Shown piece after piece: positions 27,194 to 36,280 of a stretch of DNA of 64,000 bases; within the stretch, counting starts at the first letter, position 1, and every line of letters starts with the position of its first letter. The stretch lies in NCBI RefSeq assembly GCF_035918155.1, contig NZ_CP109327.1, positions 5,208,001-5,272,000 of the forward strand. The letters are read 5' to 3'. The notes beneath the pieces were generated by a model. That model was given only the letters and a program-made list of their open reading frames with translations. It was not told the origin of the DNA and did not search any database. Source of the DNA: Streptomyces sp. NBC_01591 (GTDB taxonomy: Bacteria > Actinomycetota > Actinomycetes > Streptomycetales > Streptomycetaceae). A program made the translations under genes and the position numbers.

Positions 27194-27943
27194 TCAGCCG
27201 GAGGTGGGCGCGGTACCCCGGCCGAGCAGCCCCCGGATGATCGCGTCGAGTTCGTCCGCCACCTCGTAGTCGGCGGCGTACGCGCGCCACTCGTCCTTGA
27301 TCGCGACGAGCCGGGGCAGCGTCGCCGCGTCCTCCTCGGTCACCATCTCGGGGAAGTAGCGCCTGTTCGGCGGGTTCTGCGTGCGGCGCTCGGCGGCCCG
27401 GCGGAAGATCAGGTCGCCGTAGACGTAGCTCCAGATCGTCCGGTACGCGCGTACCGCCTGGGCCGGGGAGAGGCCGCAGGCGAGCGCCGAGTCGATGATC
27501 TCCTCGACCATCCACAGCGCGTTCCGGTCGGTCAGCTCGCCCAGCGCCAGGATGTCCAGCACCCACGGGAGCCGGCCCAGGATGTCGTGCATGTGCACGG
27601 CCACGGCGAGCAGCCGCTCGCGCGGGTCCTCGGGCAGCTCGGGGCGGGGGAAGGCGGCCGCGGTGCCCGACAGGGTGAGCATCAGCAGCTCGTCCTTGTC
27701 CTGCACGTAGTGGTAGAGCGCCATCGGCGTGGAGCCGAGCTCCTTCGCCACCCGCCGCATGCTCAGGGCGTCCACGCCCTCTTCCTCGATGATGCGGCGC
27801 GCGATGGCGACCATCGCGTCCGGGTCGAGCCTGCGCGGCCGCCCCACGGATCGTTTCGCCGGTGCCTGCTTTTCTGCGGGTGCCTGCTTCTTCGCCGGTG
27901 CCTGCTTCGTTGCGGGTGCCTGCTTCTTCTCTGTCCCTGACAC
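27194..27943 (-). CDS. TetR-family transcriptional regulator
   Basis: A 249-residue repressor. Residues 1-31 form an unusual tail of repeated KQAPA units (TKQAPAKKQAPAEKQAPAKR), lysine-rich and probably unstructured. The TetR helix-turn-helix follows, with ALSMRRVAKELGSTPMALYH and YVQDKDELL. The C-terminal half resembles TetR_C ligand-binding domains. It is divergent from an MFS exporter and a perfect palindrome covers the promoters between them, so it very likely represses both itself and the exporter and is released by an exported drug. The start is the ATG at 27943; a start after the repeats is not available. Confidence 0.92.
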   Translation of the reverse strand: MSGTEKKQAPATKQAPAKKQAPAEKQAPAKRSVGRPRRLDPDAMVAIARRIIEEEGVDALSMRRVAKELGSTPMALYHYVQDKDELLMLTLSGTAAAFPRPELPEDPRERLLAVAVHMHDILGRLPWVLDILALGELTDRNALWMVEEIIDSALACGLSPAQAVRAYRTIWSYVYGDLIFRRAAERRTQNPPNRRYFPEMVTEEDAATLPRLVAIKDEWRAYAADYEVADELDAIIRGLLGRGTAPTSG

Positions 27944-28004
27944 CTGGGCATTGTCTCCCGTTCCACTGCTCCCGTTGCTTCCCGGGTCCCTCCGCGGCTA
28001 ATTT

Positions 28005-28018
28005 CTATACGCGTATAG
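28005..28018. promoter_or_regulatory. TetR operator overlapping both -10 boxes
   Basis: CTATACGCGTATAG is a perfect 14 bp palindrome between the divergent TetR and MFS genes. TATAGT (28014-28019) serves as the -10 box for the exporter, and the mirror sequence serves the regulator. Repression by occlusion is inferred. Confidence 0.8.
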
Positions 28019-28057
28019 TAATGATTCGACCGGATGACCGCGAAGGAAGGGAAAGTC

Positions 28058-29590
28058 GTGAACGATCAGTCACGGCACACGCGTTGGCTGCTGTTGGTGG
28101 CCCTCATCGTGCAGTTCATGGTGGCGTTGGACATGTCCGTGGTGAACGTCGCGCTGCCGGACATGCGCAGCGATCTCGGCTTCACGCCGCAGGGGCTGCT
28201 GTGGGTGGTGAACGCCTATGCGCTGGCCTTCGGCGGGCTGCTGATGCTCGGCGGGCGGCTCGCCGATCTGCTCGGCAGCCGCCTGGTCCTGACGGCGGGC
28301 CTGGCGCTGTTCGGCGCGGCGAGCCTGGTCGGCGGGCTCGCCTGGTCGCCCGGCGCGCTGATCGCCGCGCGGGCGGTGCAGGGGGTCGGCGCCGCCGCGC
28401 TCGCCCCGGTCGCCTTCGCCCTGATCGCCCTGGCCTTCCCGGCCGGGCCCGCCCGCTCCCGCGCCCTGGGGCTGTGGGGCATGGCGGGCGCGGCGGGCGG
28501 TGCGGTCGGCGTGCTCGCGGGCGGGGTGCTCACCGATGCGGCGGGCTGGCGCGCGGTGATGCTGGTGAACGTGCCGATCGTGGCGTTCGCGCTGGTGGGG
28601 GGTATGCGCAGCGGACTGCGGGGCGGTCCGGCCCGGACCGGCGCCCGGCTCGATGTGGCGGGAGCGCTGCTGGCCACCGCGGGTACGACGCTGCTGGTCC
28701 TCGGACTCGTACGCACCTCGACCGACGCGTGGGGGTCGCCCCGGACGCTGGGCACGCTCGGCGCCGCCGTGCTGCTGCTGATCGCCTTCGTCGCCGTCGA
28801 ACTGCGGACCCGCACTCCGCTGTTCCGCCCCGGCCTGCTGAAGGGGCGGCCGGTCCTGACCGCGAATCTCTTCTGCCTGCTGCTGAGCTCCGGGCAGTTC
28901 GCCGCGTTCTACTTCGTCTCGCTCTACATGCAGCAGGTGCTCGACTTCGGGCCGACCGCCGCCGGTATCGCCTTCCTGCCGTTCTCGGCGGGCGTCATCG
29001 CCGGCTCGCTCGTCGCCACCCGTACGGTCGCGGCGCTCGGCACCGGACGGCTGCTGGCGCTCGGTGGCTCCCTGGCCGCGCTCGGCCTCGCCGGATTCGC
29101 GGCGACCGCGCAGGCGGACGGCAGTTTCCTGTACTCGATCCTCGGCCCGTCCCTGGTCTGCAGCGTCGGCATCGGGATGTGCTTCGTACCGCTCGGCACG
29201 GCGGCCACGACCGATGTGGCGCCCGACGAGACGGGCATGGCCTCCGGGCTGCTGAACAGCGCCCGCCAGGTGGGCGGCTCGCTGGGGCTCGCGGTGCTGG
29301 TCACCGTCGCCGCCCGGGTCACCGGCGACGGAAGTCGTCCGGCCGACCTGGCGGCCGGGTACTCGGCGGCGTTCTGGGTATGCGCCGGGCTGCTCGCGGT
29401 CGCGGCACTGGCGGCCCTGGTGCTGCTCCCGGGGCGCGGGCGGACCGGCCCGGAGACTGCCTCGGCGGCCACCCCGGAGACCGCTCCGGAGACCGGGTCC
29501 GAGACCGCTCCGGTGGCCGGGCCGGAAAATTCTCAGAAGAACTTCCCGGGAGCTGTCGATCCGGCCGGGTCCCGCTCGACGCAAGGGTGA
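28058..29590 (+). CDS. MFS drug exporter, DHA2 (EmrB/QacA) family
   Basis: A roughly 510-residue, 14-span transporter. Motifs are D1 ALDMSVVNVALPDM, GLLMLGGRLADLLGSR (motif A), and the motif C-like AGAAGGAVGVLAGG. The extended C-terminus after the last span is Ala/Glu/Pro-rich with repeated AxPET units (ASAATPETAPETGSETAPV). I prefer the GTG at 28058, with AAGGAAGG 6 bp upstream, over the ATG at 28034. It expels hydrophobic compounds using the proton gradient and is controlled by the divergent TetR gene. The sequence does not show the substrate. Confidence 0.9.
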   Translation: MNDQSRHTRWLLLVALIVQFMVALDMSVVNVALPDMRSDLGFTPQGLLWVVNAYALAFGGLLMLGGRLADLLGSRLVLTAGLALFGAASLVGGLAWSPGALIAARAVQGVGAAALAPVAFALIALAFPAGPARSRALGLWGMAGAAGGAVGVLAGGVLTDAAGWRAVMLVNVPIVAFALVGGMRSGLRGGPARTGARLDVAGALLATAGTTLLVLGLVRTSTDAWGSPRTLGTLGAAVLLLIAFVAVELRTRTPLFRPGLLKGRPVLTANLFCLLLSSGQFAAFYFVSLYMQQVLDFGPTAAGIAFLPFSAGVIAGSLVATRTVAALGTGRLLALGGSLAALGLAGFAATAQADGSFLYSILGPSLVCSVGIGMCFVPLGTAATTDVAPDETGMASGLLNSARQVGGSLGLAVLVTVAARVTGDGSRPADLAAGYSAAFWVCAGLLAVAALAALVLLPGRGRTGPETASAATPETAPETGSETAPVAGPENSQKNFPGAVDPAGSRSTQG

Positions 29591-29631
29591 GAGGCGGGGA
29601 AAGCCCCCGGCCTGCCGACCTAGGAGTCACC

Positions 29632-29921
29632 ATGCCGCGCTTCATGTCGCTGATCCGCATCGATGAGCAGACGAGGCGATCTCGCTCTCCGTGGACTGCG
29701 CCTCGCAGGAAGAGGTGGACACCCTGTGGGCCGAGTTCACCAAGGACGGCGAGGAGGGGCAGTGCGGCTGGCTCAAGGGCAAGTACGGCCTGTCCTGGCA
29801 GCTGGTGCCCCACGGGTTCGACGAGGCGTTCTCCGACCCGGACCCGGGCAGGGCGGAGCGGGCCATGAAGGCGATGATGGGCATGCGGAAGCTGGACCTG
29901 GAGGCGCTGCGCAACGCCTGA
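29632..29921 (+). pseudogene. scar joining a YCII-domain gene start to a VOC/PhnB-like 3' end
   Basis: An ATG at 29632 opens MPRFMSLIRIDEQT, the typical N-terminus of YCII/DGPF-domain proteins, then the frame turns to Arg-rich nonsense. From about 29680 a different frame carries ISLSVDCASQEEVDTLWAEF and later EEGQCGWLKGKYGLSWQLVP and MKAMMGMRKLDLEAL, the C-terminal half of a VOC/PhnB-like protein, ending at 29921. The junction lies near 29675. Neither protein is complete, so a deletion has fused two neighbouring genes out of frame. A GTG at 29691 could start a 76-residue remnant, but it lacks a ribosome site. Confidence 0.75.
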
Positions 29922-29956
29922 ACAGGCCCGCGCGCGCGGTCGGTAGGGTCTGCCCC

Positions 29957-30622
29957 ATGTCTCGCCGCGCACAACTGCCCCCACCGCCACCGCCCGTGGA
30001 AATACGTTCCTGGCCCGACCGGGAGGCCCTGCTCGCCGACCGGGCCGCGGTGCTCGGGGAGTTGGTGAAGGCACATGTCTCACCGGGCCGGCTGGCGATG
30101 CTGTGGCTGTGGGGAGCGCTCTGCGCGTTCGGCTGGCTGCTGGTGGGCTCGGCGCTGATCACCTTCGAGGAGTCGTACGACGTCATCAGCGCCGGGATCG
30201 GTGTGATCCTCGCCGCCGTGGGTGCAGGCTGCGTGGTGCCCGCGGTCATCCTCGTCGTCATCGGACTGCGCCGCGACCGCAGGATCCGCCGACTGCTCGA
30301 CGCCTGGGGCGGGCTGGAACGCGATCCGGCGCGCGACGCGGTACTGCGGATGCCGGGCGCCTCCCTCGCCTGGCTGCTGATGTCCTTCGCGCTCTGCGCG
30401 GTCGGGCTGTACACCTGCATCGCCGTCCCGGCCGGCGGCGTGCTGGACGGCAGCGCGTACGGCCTGGCCGCCCTGGTCATGGGGCTCGGACTGATCTGCT
30501 GGATCATCGGACTGATCGGCGTCGTCAAGGCGTTCGCCCACCGGCGCTGGGTGCTGCGGGTACTGGTCGGGGCACCCGTTCCGGAGCCGCTGATCTCCGT
30601 CGGGGGCGGTGCCCACCGCTGA
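29957..30622 (+). CDS. hypothetical membrane protein
   Basis: A 221-residue protein with four predicted spans (about 48-68, 75-100, 137-155 and 165-190). The N-terminal segment has PPPPPPVEIRSWPDREALLA, a Pro-rich region followed by a helix. The ATG at 29957 lies 7 bp after TAGGGT (29944-29949), predicting a leaderless mRNA. Basic loops (RRDRRIRRLL) place the termini in the cytoplasm. No family is recognised. It is convergent with the methyltransferase gene; the gap between holds an imperfect GGCCGCCC triplet repeat around 30728-30752. Confidence 0.75.
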   Translation: MSRRAQLPPPPPPVEIRSWPDREALLADRAAVLGELVKAHVSPGRLAMLWLWGALCAFGWLLVGSALITFEESYDVISAGIGVILAAVGAGCVVPAVILVVIGLRRDRRIRRLLDAWGGLERDPARDAVLRMPGASLAWLLMSFALCAVGLYTCIAVPAGGVLDGSAYGLAALVMGLGLICWIIGLIGVVKAFAHRRWVLRVLVGAPVPEPLISVGGGAHR

Positions 30623-30758
30623 CCGCGGACCTGTCCTGACGGGACACGGACGGGCTACATGGGTCACGCAGGGGGCCCTCAGCCGCTGTCGCAGGTGTAC
30701 GCGGAGGACCTGACCGACCTCGCCTGACGGCCGCCCGGCCGCCCGGCCGCCCGGCAGG

Positions 30759-32051
30759 TCAGGCCGGGCCGGTCAGCGGGTGGCCGATCAGCATCGTCGG
30801 CGCTCCGGCCACCCGGGTCAGGAAGACCGTCGCGGAGTTCGGCCCCTGGAGCTTCATCCGGCGGCGCAGTTCCTCCGGTTCGACCGCCGAGCCGCGCTTC
30901 TTGACGGTCAGGACGCCCACCTTCCGCTCCCGCAGCAGCGCCTTCAACTTCTTCATGTTGAAGGGCAGGTGGTCGGTGATCTCGTACCCGGAGGTGTACG
31001 GGGACTCGTACGGCCGGTCGCTCGTGATGTACGCGATGGTCTCGTCGACCAGTCGGCCGTCGCACCGCGCGACGATGTCGGCGACCAGATGGGCGCGGAT
31101 GACGGCGCCGTCGGGCTCGTACAGATAGCGGCCGACCGGGCCGACGGGCGGGGCGGGCAGCGGGGCCCCGGACCACAGGGTGGCCCCGGCCGGGAGCACG
31201 GTGGCGCGGTACGAACCGGCCGCGAAGCCCTCGCCGAACCAGAGCACCGCCTCCTTCACGTCGCCGCCGTCCGAGATCCACTCGGCCTCCGCCTGCGCCG
31301 GGATCGCCTCGTGCGGGATGCCCGGGGCGATCTTCAGTGCGGCGCGCGGGGCCGCGAGCGCGGCGCCGGTCGCCCAGGAGAGCGGCGGGGAGTACGCCTC
31401 GGGGTCGAAGATCCGGCCCCTTCCGCCGCGCCGGGCCGGGTCGACGAAGACCGCGTCGTAGGGCGAGGTGTCGATGTCGGCGACATCGGCGCACCGCACC
31501 TCGATCAGGCCGTCCAGGCCCAGCGCGGCGGCGTTGGCGCGGGCCACCTCGGCGGTCAGCGGGTCGCGGTCCACGGCGAGCACGGAGATGCCCGCCCGTG
31601 CGAGCGCGATCGCGTCGCCGCCGATCCCGCAGCAGAGGTCGGCGACAGCGCGCACCCCGCCCGCCTCCGCGAACCGCCGCGCGCGATGGGTGGCCACCGA
31701 CGTACGGGTCGCCTGCTCGACGCCGTTCGGCGTGAAGAACATCCGGTACGCGTCCTCGGCGCCGAACTTCGCCACCGCCCGCTGCCGGAGCCGCGCCTGT
31801 CCCAGAGCCGCCGAGACCAGGGCGGCCGGGTGGGTGCGGCGCAGCCGGGTGGCGGTGGCGAGTTCCTGGGCGGGGTCGTACGACCGCAGCTCGTCCAGCA
31901 GCGCGGCGCCCTCGGGGGTGCGCAGGGCCATGAAGGCGGCGATGGCGTCTCCCCCGCTCGAGCGAAGCCGAGAGCTTGGGGAAGGGTCGTGGGCGTCGGA
32001 CCGGTCGTCGGCGGACGGGTCGTTCGGGGCGAAAGCGTTCACCCGCCCCAT
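30759..32051 (-). CDS. class I SAM-dependent methyltransferase with THUMP-like C-terminus
   Basis: A 430-residue protein. The SAM-binding core has ADLCCGIGGDAIALARAG (motif I), VLAVDRDPLTAEVARANAAA, and YDAVFVDPARRGGRGR, in which DPARR is the catalytic-type motif of nucleic acid methyltransferases. The C-terminal third has YITSDRPYESPYTSGYEI, then LPFNMKKLKALL and VGVLTVKKRGSAVEPEELRR, the THUMP_like (PF18096) signature. It probably modifies RNA, but the substrate is unknown. Its N-terminal region carries an inserted repeat (31949-31984) encoding SPSSRLRSSGG. It is divergent from the deacetylase gene. Confidence 0.9.
   Translation of the reverse strand: MGRVNAFAPNDPSADDRSDAHDPSPSSRLRSSGGDAIAAFMALRTPEGAALLDELRSYDPAQELATATRLRRTHPAALVSAALGQARLRQRAVAKFGAEDAYRMFFTPNGVEQATRTSVATHRARRFAEAGGVRAVADLCCGIGGDAIALARAGISVLAVDRDPLTAEVARANAAALGLDGLIEVRCADVADIDTSPYDAVFVDPARRGGRGRIFDPEAYSPPLSWATGAALAAPRAALKIAPGIPHEAIPAQAEAEWISDGGDVKEAVLWFGEGFAAGSYRATVLPAGATLWSGAPLPAPPVGPVGRYLYEPDGAVIRAHLVADIVARCDGRLVDETIAYITSDRPYESPYTSGYEITDHLPFNMKKLKALLRERKVGVLTVKKRGSAVEPEELRRRMKLQGPNSATVFLTRVAGAPTMLIGHPLTGPA
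31949..31984. repeat. hairpin-forming Streptomyces repeat inserted in a coding sequence
   Basis: The segment from CTCCCCCGCTCGAGCGAAG through GCTTGGGGAAG contains a hairpin (CTCG-AGC-GAA-GC-CGAG) bounded by C and G runs. From memory this unit recurs between genes across Streptomyces genomes. Here it lies in frame within the methyltransferase N-terminus. No other copy was seen in this window. Confidence 0.55.
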
Positions 32052-32133
32052 TGTGAGCCAGCCGGGTAGACCGGCGGGCCCGGCGGCGGTGTCGGGCCGG
32101 GAGGCCGATCACGTGCTGGCAGTATGCGGCGCC

Positions 32134-33165
32134 ATGCAGCTTGTACGACAAAAGGAAAAAAACACCACGAAGTGGCGCGGATCGGTCGCGCCCGATTCCG
32201 GACGGGGAGGGGGCTCCGGCGGGCACCGGCCCGCCTGCGCCGTCCTGGCCGCACTCCTGGTCGCCGCGGTCGGCTCCGGCTGCGCCTCCGGGGCCGGCGG
32301 GCAGGCGGGCGACACCGGGCACCGGGACCGGCCCCTTGCCGGGAACCCGGGCCAAGAACCCGCCGCCGGACACCCGGGCGGCCCCGGGCAACGTGCCGGT
32401 CAGGGCCGCGTACCCGGCGGAGCCCATGAGAACGCGCAGTTCAGCCCGGCCGTGCGGGCGGCGCTCGCCAAGAAGTGGGGGCTGGAGAAGCCGCCGCTGA
32501 TCGCACCGCAACCGCCCGCCGTGAAACCGCGCATCACCACCCGCGAGGGCTTCGAGGTGGAGGGCGGCGACGACTCGCTGCCGCCGGTCTTCACCACCGT
32601 CCCGACCAAGGACCGCGTCGTCTTCCTGACGATGGACGACGGTTCCGAGAAGGACCCCGAGCTGTTGCAGATGATGGACGAGCTGGACATCCCGTACAGC
32701 GCGTTCCTCAGCGACTACGAGGTGAGCGACAACTACGGGTACTTCGGCGAGGCGCAGCGGCTGGGCGTCACCCTCAACAACCACACGCTCAACCACCCCT
32801 ATCTGCCCGGACTCTCGTACGCCGAGCAGGAACGCGAGATCTGCGACCAGCAGGACATCATCGAGAAGCAGTTCGGGAAGCGCCCCATCCTCTTCCGCCC
32901 GCCGTACGGCAACTACAACGGGGACACGCTCCGCATCGCGAAGTCCTGCGGGATCAAGGCCGTGCCCCTCTGGAACGCCGAGGCGTTCCCGGACCGCATG
33001 GAGTGGCGCGAGGAGGACGAGGACCTGCACCCGGGCGACATCATCCTCACGCACTTCCGGGGCCGCGGTGAATGGGACGGCAGCATGGCCGACCTGGTCC
33101 GGGCGGTCATGAAGACCGTCACGGACCGGGGTTACGCGGTGGCCCGGCTGGAGGACTACGTATGA
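32134..33165 (+). CDS. polysaccharide deacetylase, probable lipoprotein
   Basis: A 343-residue NodB-type deacetylase. After a basic start, residues 35-50 form a hydrophobic segment ending in GSGC, with the Cys at 50 a possible lipidation site; the lipobox is weak. The catalytic domain has motif 1 TMDDG (normally TFDDG) near 166, motif 2 HTLNH near 217-221 for metal binding, motif 3 RPPYGNYNG, and late motifs LWNAEAF and ILTHFRG. It probably removes acetyl groups from cell-wall or extracellular polysaccharide. It overlaps the next, truncated gene by 4 bp (ATGA). The start is the only in-frame ATG before the signal and lacks a clear ribosome site. Confidence 0.85.
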   Translation: MQLVRQKEKNTTKWRGSVAPDSGRGGGSGGHRPACAVLAALLVAAVGSGCASGAGGQAGDTGHRDRPLAGNPGQEPAAGHPGGPGQRAGQGRVPGGAHENAQFSPAVRAALAKKWGLEKPPLIAPQPPAVKPRITTREGFEVEGGDDSLPPVFTTVPTKDRVVFLTMDDGSEKDPELLQMMDELDIPYSAFLSDYEVSDNYGYFGEAQRLGVTLNNHTLNHPYLPGLSYAEQEREICDQQDIIEKQFGKRPILFRPPYGNYNGDTLRIAKSCGIKAVPLWNAEAFPDRMEWREEDEDLHPGDIILTHFRGRGEWDGSMADLVRAVMKTVTDRGYAVARLEDYV

Positions 33166-33470
33166 GAAACACGCACCGGCTGCTCGCCGGACTGCTGGTG
33201 GCCGGTGCGCTCCTCGCCACCACCGGCTGCGCCCAGTCGGTGGACCCGATCGAACGGCTGGGCCGCAAGGCCGCCCAGAAGGTGAACCACCCGCCGCGGA
33301 CGCCCGCGCACGGCGATCACGGCGAGCCGGGCTCGATGGTCGTGATCTCCTGCCGTCAGCTGCCGGAGTCCCGGCACTCGCGGCTGTCGCCGCCGCTGAG
33401 GCACTGGTGGCCGGTCCGGCCGGGATCGTACGAGGGAGCGGGCGTGGGCGCCGGGTGCGAGCGGCGGTAG
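33162..33470 (+). pseudogene. truncated lipoprotein gene, probable deacetylase paralogue
   Basis: A 102-codon frame coupled to the deacetylase gene by ATGA. It begins MRNTHRLLAGLLVAGALLAT then TGCAQSVDPIERLGRKAAQK, a lipoprotein signal and mature start that I remember as the N-terminus of the second, tandem polysaccharide deacetylase in related streptomycetes. After about residue 50 the sequence no longer resembles that family, and its last 115 bp lie antisense to the gene at 33356-33832. I interpret it as the 5' stub left by a deletion; a genuine short lipoprotein is the alternative. No NodB motif is present. Confidence 0.6.
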
Positions 33471-33832
33471 TCCTCGTGGCCGACCTGCACCGTCACCACG
33501 CACAGCGCCAGCGCCGCCAGTAGTTGGATCGCGCCGGCCCAGGGCCGGTTGCCGCGGATCAGCACGACGGCGAACAGGCAGATCACCGCGGCGATCCCGC
33601 CGAAGGTGAGGACGGGAGTCCAGTCCATCGGCGGCGGGCCCGTCGATTCCGGGCCGCCGAGGTCCGCTCGCGAAAAGGCCATCCGGAAGGCGGCGACCGC
33701 GCAGATCAGCCCCTCCAGGAGAACCAGCAGCAGCCCGAGCACCACATCGAGGCAGCCGTTCACGGCACGCGATTCGTACGGCCGCCGCCCGGAGCTCGGG
33801 CCCGGCTGAGGGTACGGAGAAGGGCGGGTCAT
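33356..33832 (-). CDS. hypothetical membrane protein
   Basis: A 158-residue protein with three predicted spans (about 28-50, 72-93, 100-118). It starts MTRPSPYPQPGPSSGRRPYE, a Pro-rich cytoplasmic tail, and ends in a Pro/Ser/Gly-rich tail with two Cys (HQCLSGGDSREC). The ATG at 33832 is three codons inside a longer option starting at 33838. It faces the truncated lipoprotein and overlaps it. No family is recognised. The hydrophobic pattern and codon use support this frame over the opposite strand. Confidence 0.65.
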   Translation of the reverse strand: MTRPSPYPQPGPSSGRRPYESRAVNGCLDVVLGLLLVLLEGLICAVAAFRMAFSRADLGGPESTGPPPMDWTPVLTFGGIAAVICLFAVVLIRGNRPWAGAIQLLAALALCVVTVQVGHEDYRRSHPAPTPAPSYDPGRTGHQCLSGGDSRECRDSGS

Positions 33833-33970
33833 GCCCACACGGTCGTACGGAACGGTCCGGTCCGTCCGTACGTTGTTCCCATGTTGTCCGGACTGTTGTC
33901 CGGACCGTGCCCCGATCGTCGGGTTTCGCGCCGCGGGAGCGGTGCGGCGGCGACGCCACGATTGCTTGAA

Positions 33971-33997
33971 TTGGCACTCCGCTTGACCGAGTGCTAA
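33971..33997. promoter_or_regulatory. CIRCE element 1 (HrcA operator)
   Basis: TTGGCACTC-N9-GAGTGCTAA matches the CIRCE consensus (TTAGCACTC-N9-GAGTGCTAA) at 17 of 18 arm positions. It covers the -35 box TTGACC (33983-33988) of the groES promoter. Confidence 0.95.
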
Positions 33998-34012
33998 TCG
34001 CGGTCATAGTCT
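33983..34012 (+). promoter_or_regulatory. groES-groEL1 promoter
   Basis: TTGACC (33983-33988), an 18 bp spacer and TAGTCT (34007-34012) lie between and within the two CIRCE elements. HrcA bound at either would block it, and heat shock would release it. Confidence 0.75.
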
Positions 34013-34017
34013 CGGTG

Positions 34018-34044
34018 CTGGCACTCACCACTGGAGAGTGCCAG
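34018..34044. promoter_or_regulatory. CIRCE element 2 (HrcA operator)
   Basis: CTGGCACTC-N9-GAGTGCCAG, extendable to GCTGGCACTC and its complement, is a perfect palindrome downstream of the -10 box. The TTA/TAA ends are replaced by CTG/CAG. Confidence 0.9.
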
Positions 34045-34147
34045 CAGTACTGCGCGACTGGCAGGTCCGGCACCCGCGACGACGGATCGACCTGGTCGCC
34101 ACCCAAGACTGTTACCCCGTGAGATCTCCGAAGGGGGAGACCGGATC

Positions 34148-34456
34148 GTGTCGACCGCCAGCACCAAGGTTGCGATCAAGCCGCTCGAGGACCGCATTGT
34201 GGTCCAGCCGCTCGACGCCGAGCAGACCACGGCCTCCGGCCTGGTCATTCCGGACACCGCCAAGGAGAAGCCCCAGGAGGGCGTCGTCCTGGCCGTGGGC
34301 CCGGGCCGCTTCGAGAACGGCGAGCGCCTTCCGCTCGACGTCAAGACCGGCGACGTCGTGCTGTACAGCAAGTACGGCGGCACCGAGGTGAAGTACAACG
34401 GCGAGGAGTACCTCGTCCTCTCGGCTCGCGACGTGCTCGCGATCGTCGAGAAGTAA
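34148..34456 (+). CDS. groES: co-chaperonin GroES
   Basis: A 102-residue co-chaperonin that caps GroEL. It starts at a GTG and reads [20 protein letters not shown]. The mobile loop follows ([20 protein letters not shown]), then the core [14 protein letters not shown] and [20 protein letters not shown]. Length and motifs are standard. It is first in the HrcA-controlled operon and is followed 98 bp later by groEL1. Confidence 0.98.
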   Translation: MSTASTKVAIKPLEDRIVVQPLDAEQTTASGLVIPDTAKEKPQEGVVLAVGPGRFENGERLPLDVKTGDVVLYSKYGGTEVKYNGEEYLVLSARDVLAIVEK

Positions 34457-34503
34457 TTCACCCACGTTTGCTTCTGTTCTGCGCCCCTGGCCCCCGCGAA
34501 TAA

Positions 34504-36180
<1,677 letters not shown>

Positions 36181-36210
36181 CGCGTAGCCGCTCAGGGCTG
36201 ACAGCCGAAG

Positions 36211-36253
36211 AAGGCCCCCTGTCCCACCGCTCGGCGGTGGGACAGGGGGCCTT
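36211..36253. terminator. strong bidirectional terminator
   Basis: A perfect 20 bp stem (36211-36230 with 36234-36253) with a 3 nt TCG loop is bounded by AAGG and CCTT. It serves groEL1 (+) and the converging ester-cyclase-like gene (-). Confidence 0.95.
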
Positions 36254-36280
36254 CAGCTGTTCAGGCGGAACGTGCGCTGT

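Noticed and set aside
30659..30727. A 22-codon ORF in the 30.6-30.8 kb gap
   Set aside because: It has no ribosome site and no recognisable protein, and is too short to support.
24508..32149. An 11-mer CTTGTACGACA near 24508 (minus) and 32139 (plus)
   Set aside because: Both lie near gene starts, but two copies of an 11-mer without palindromy could be chance.
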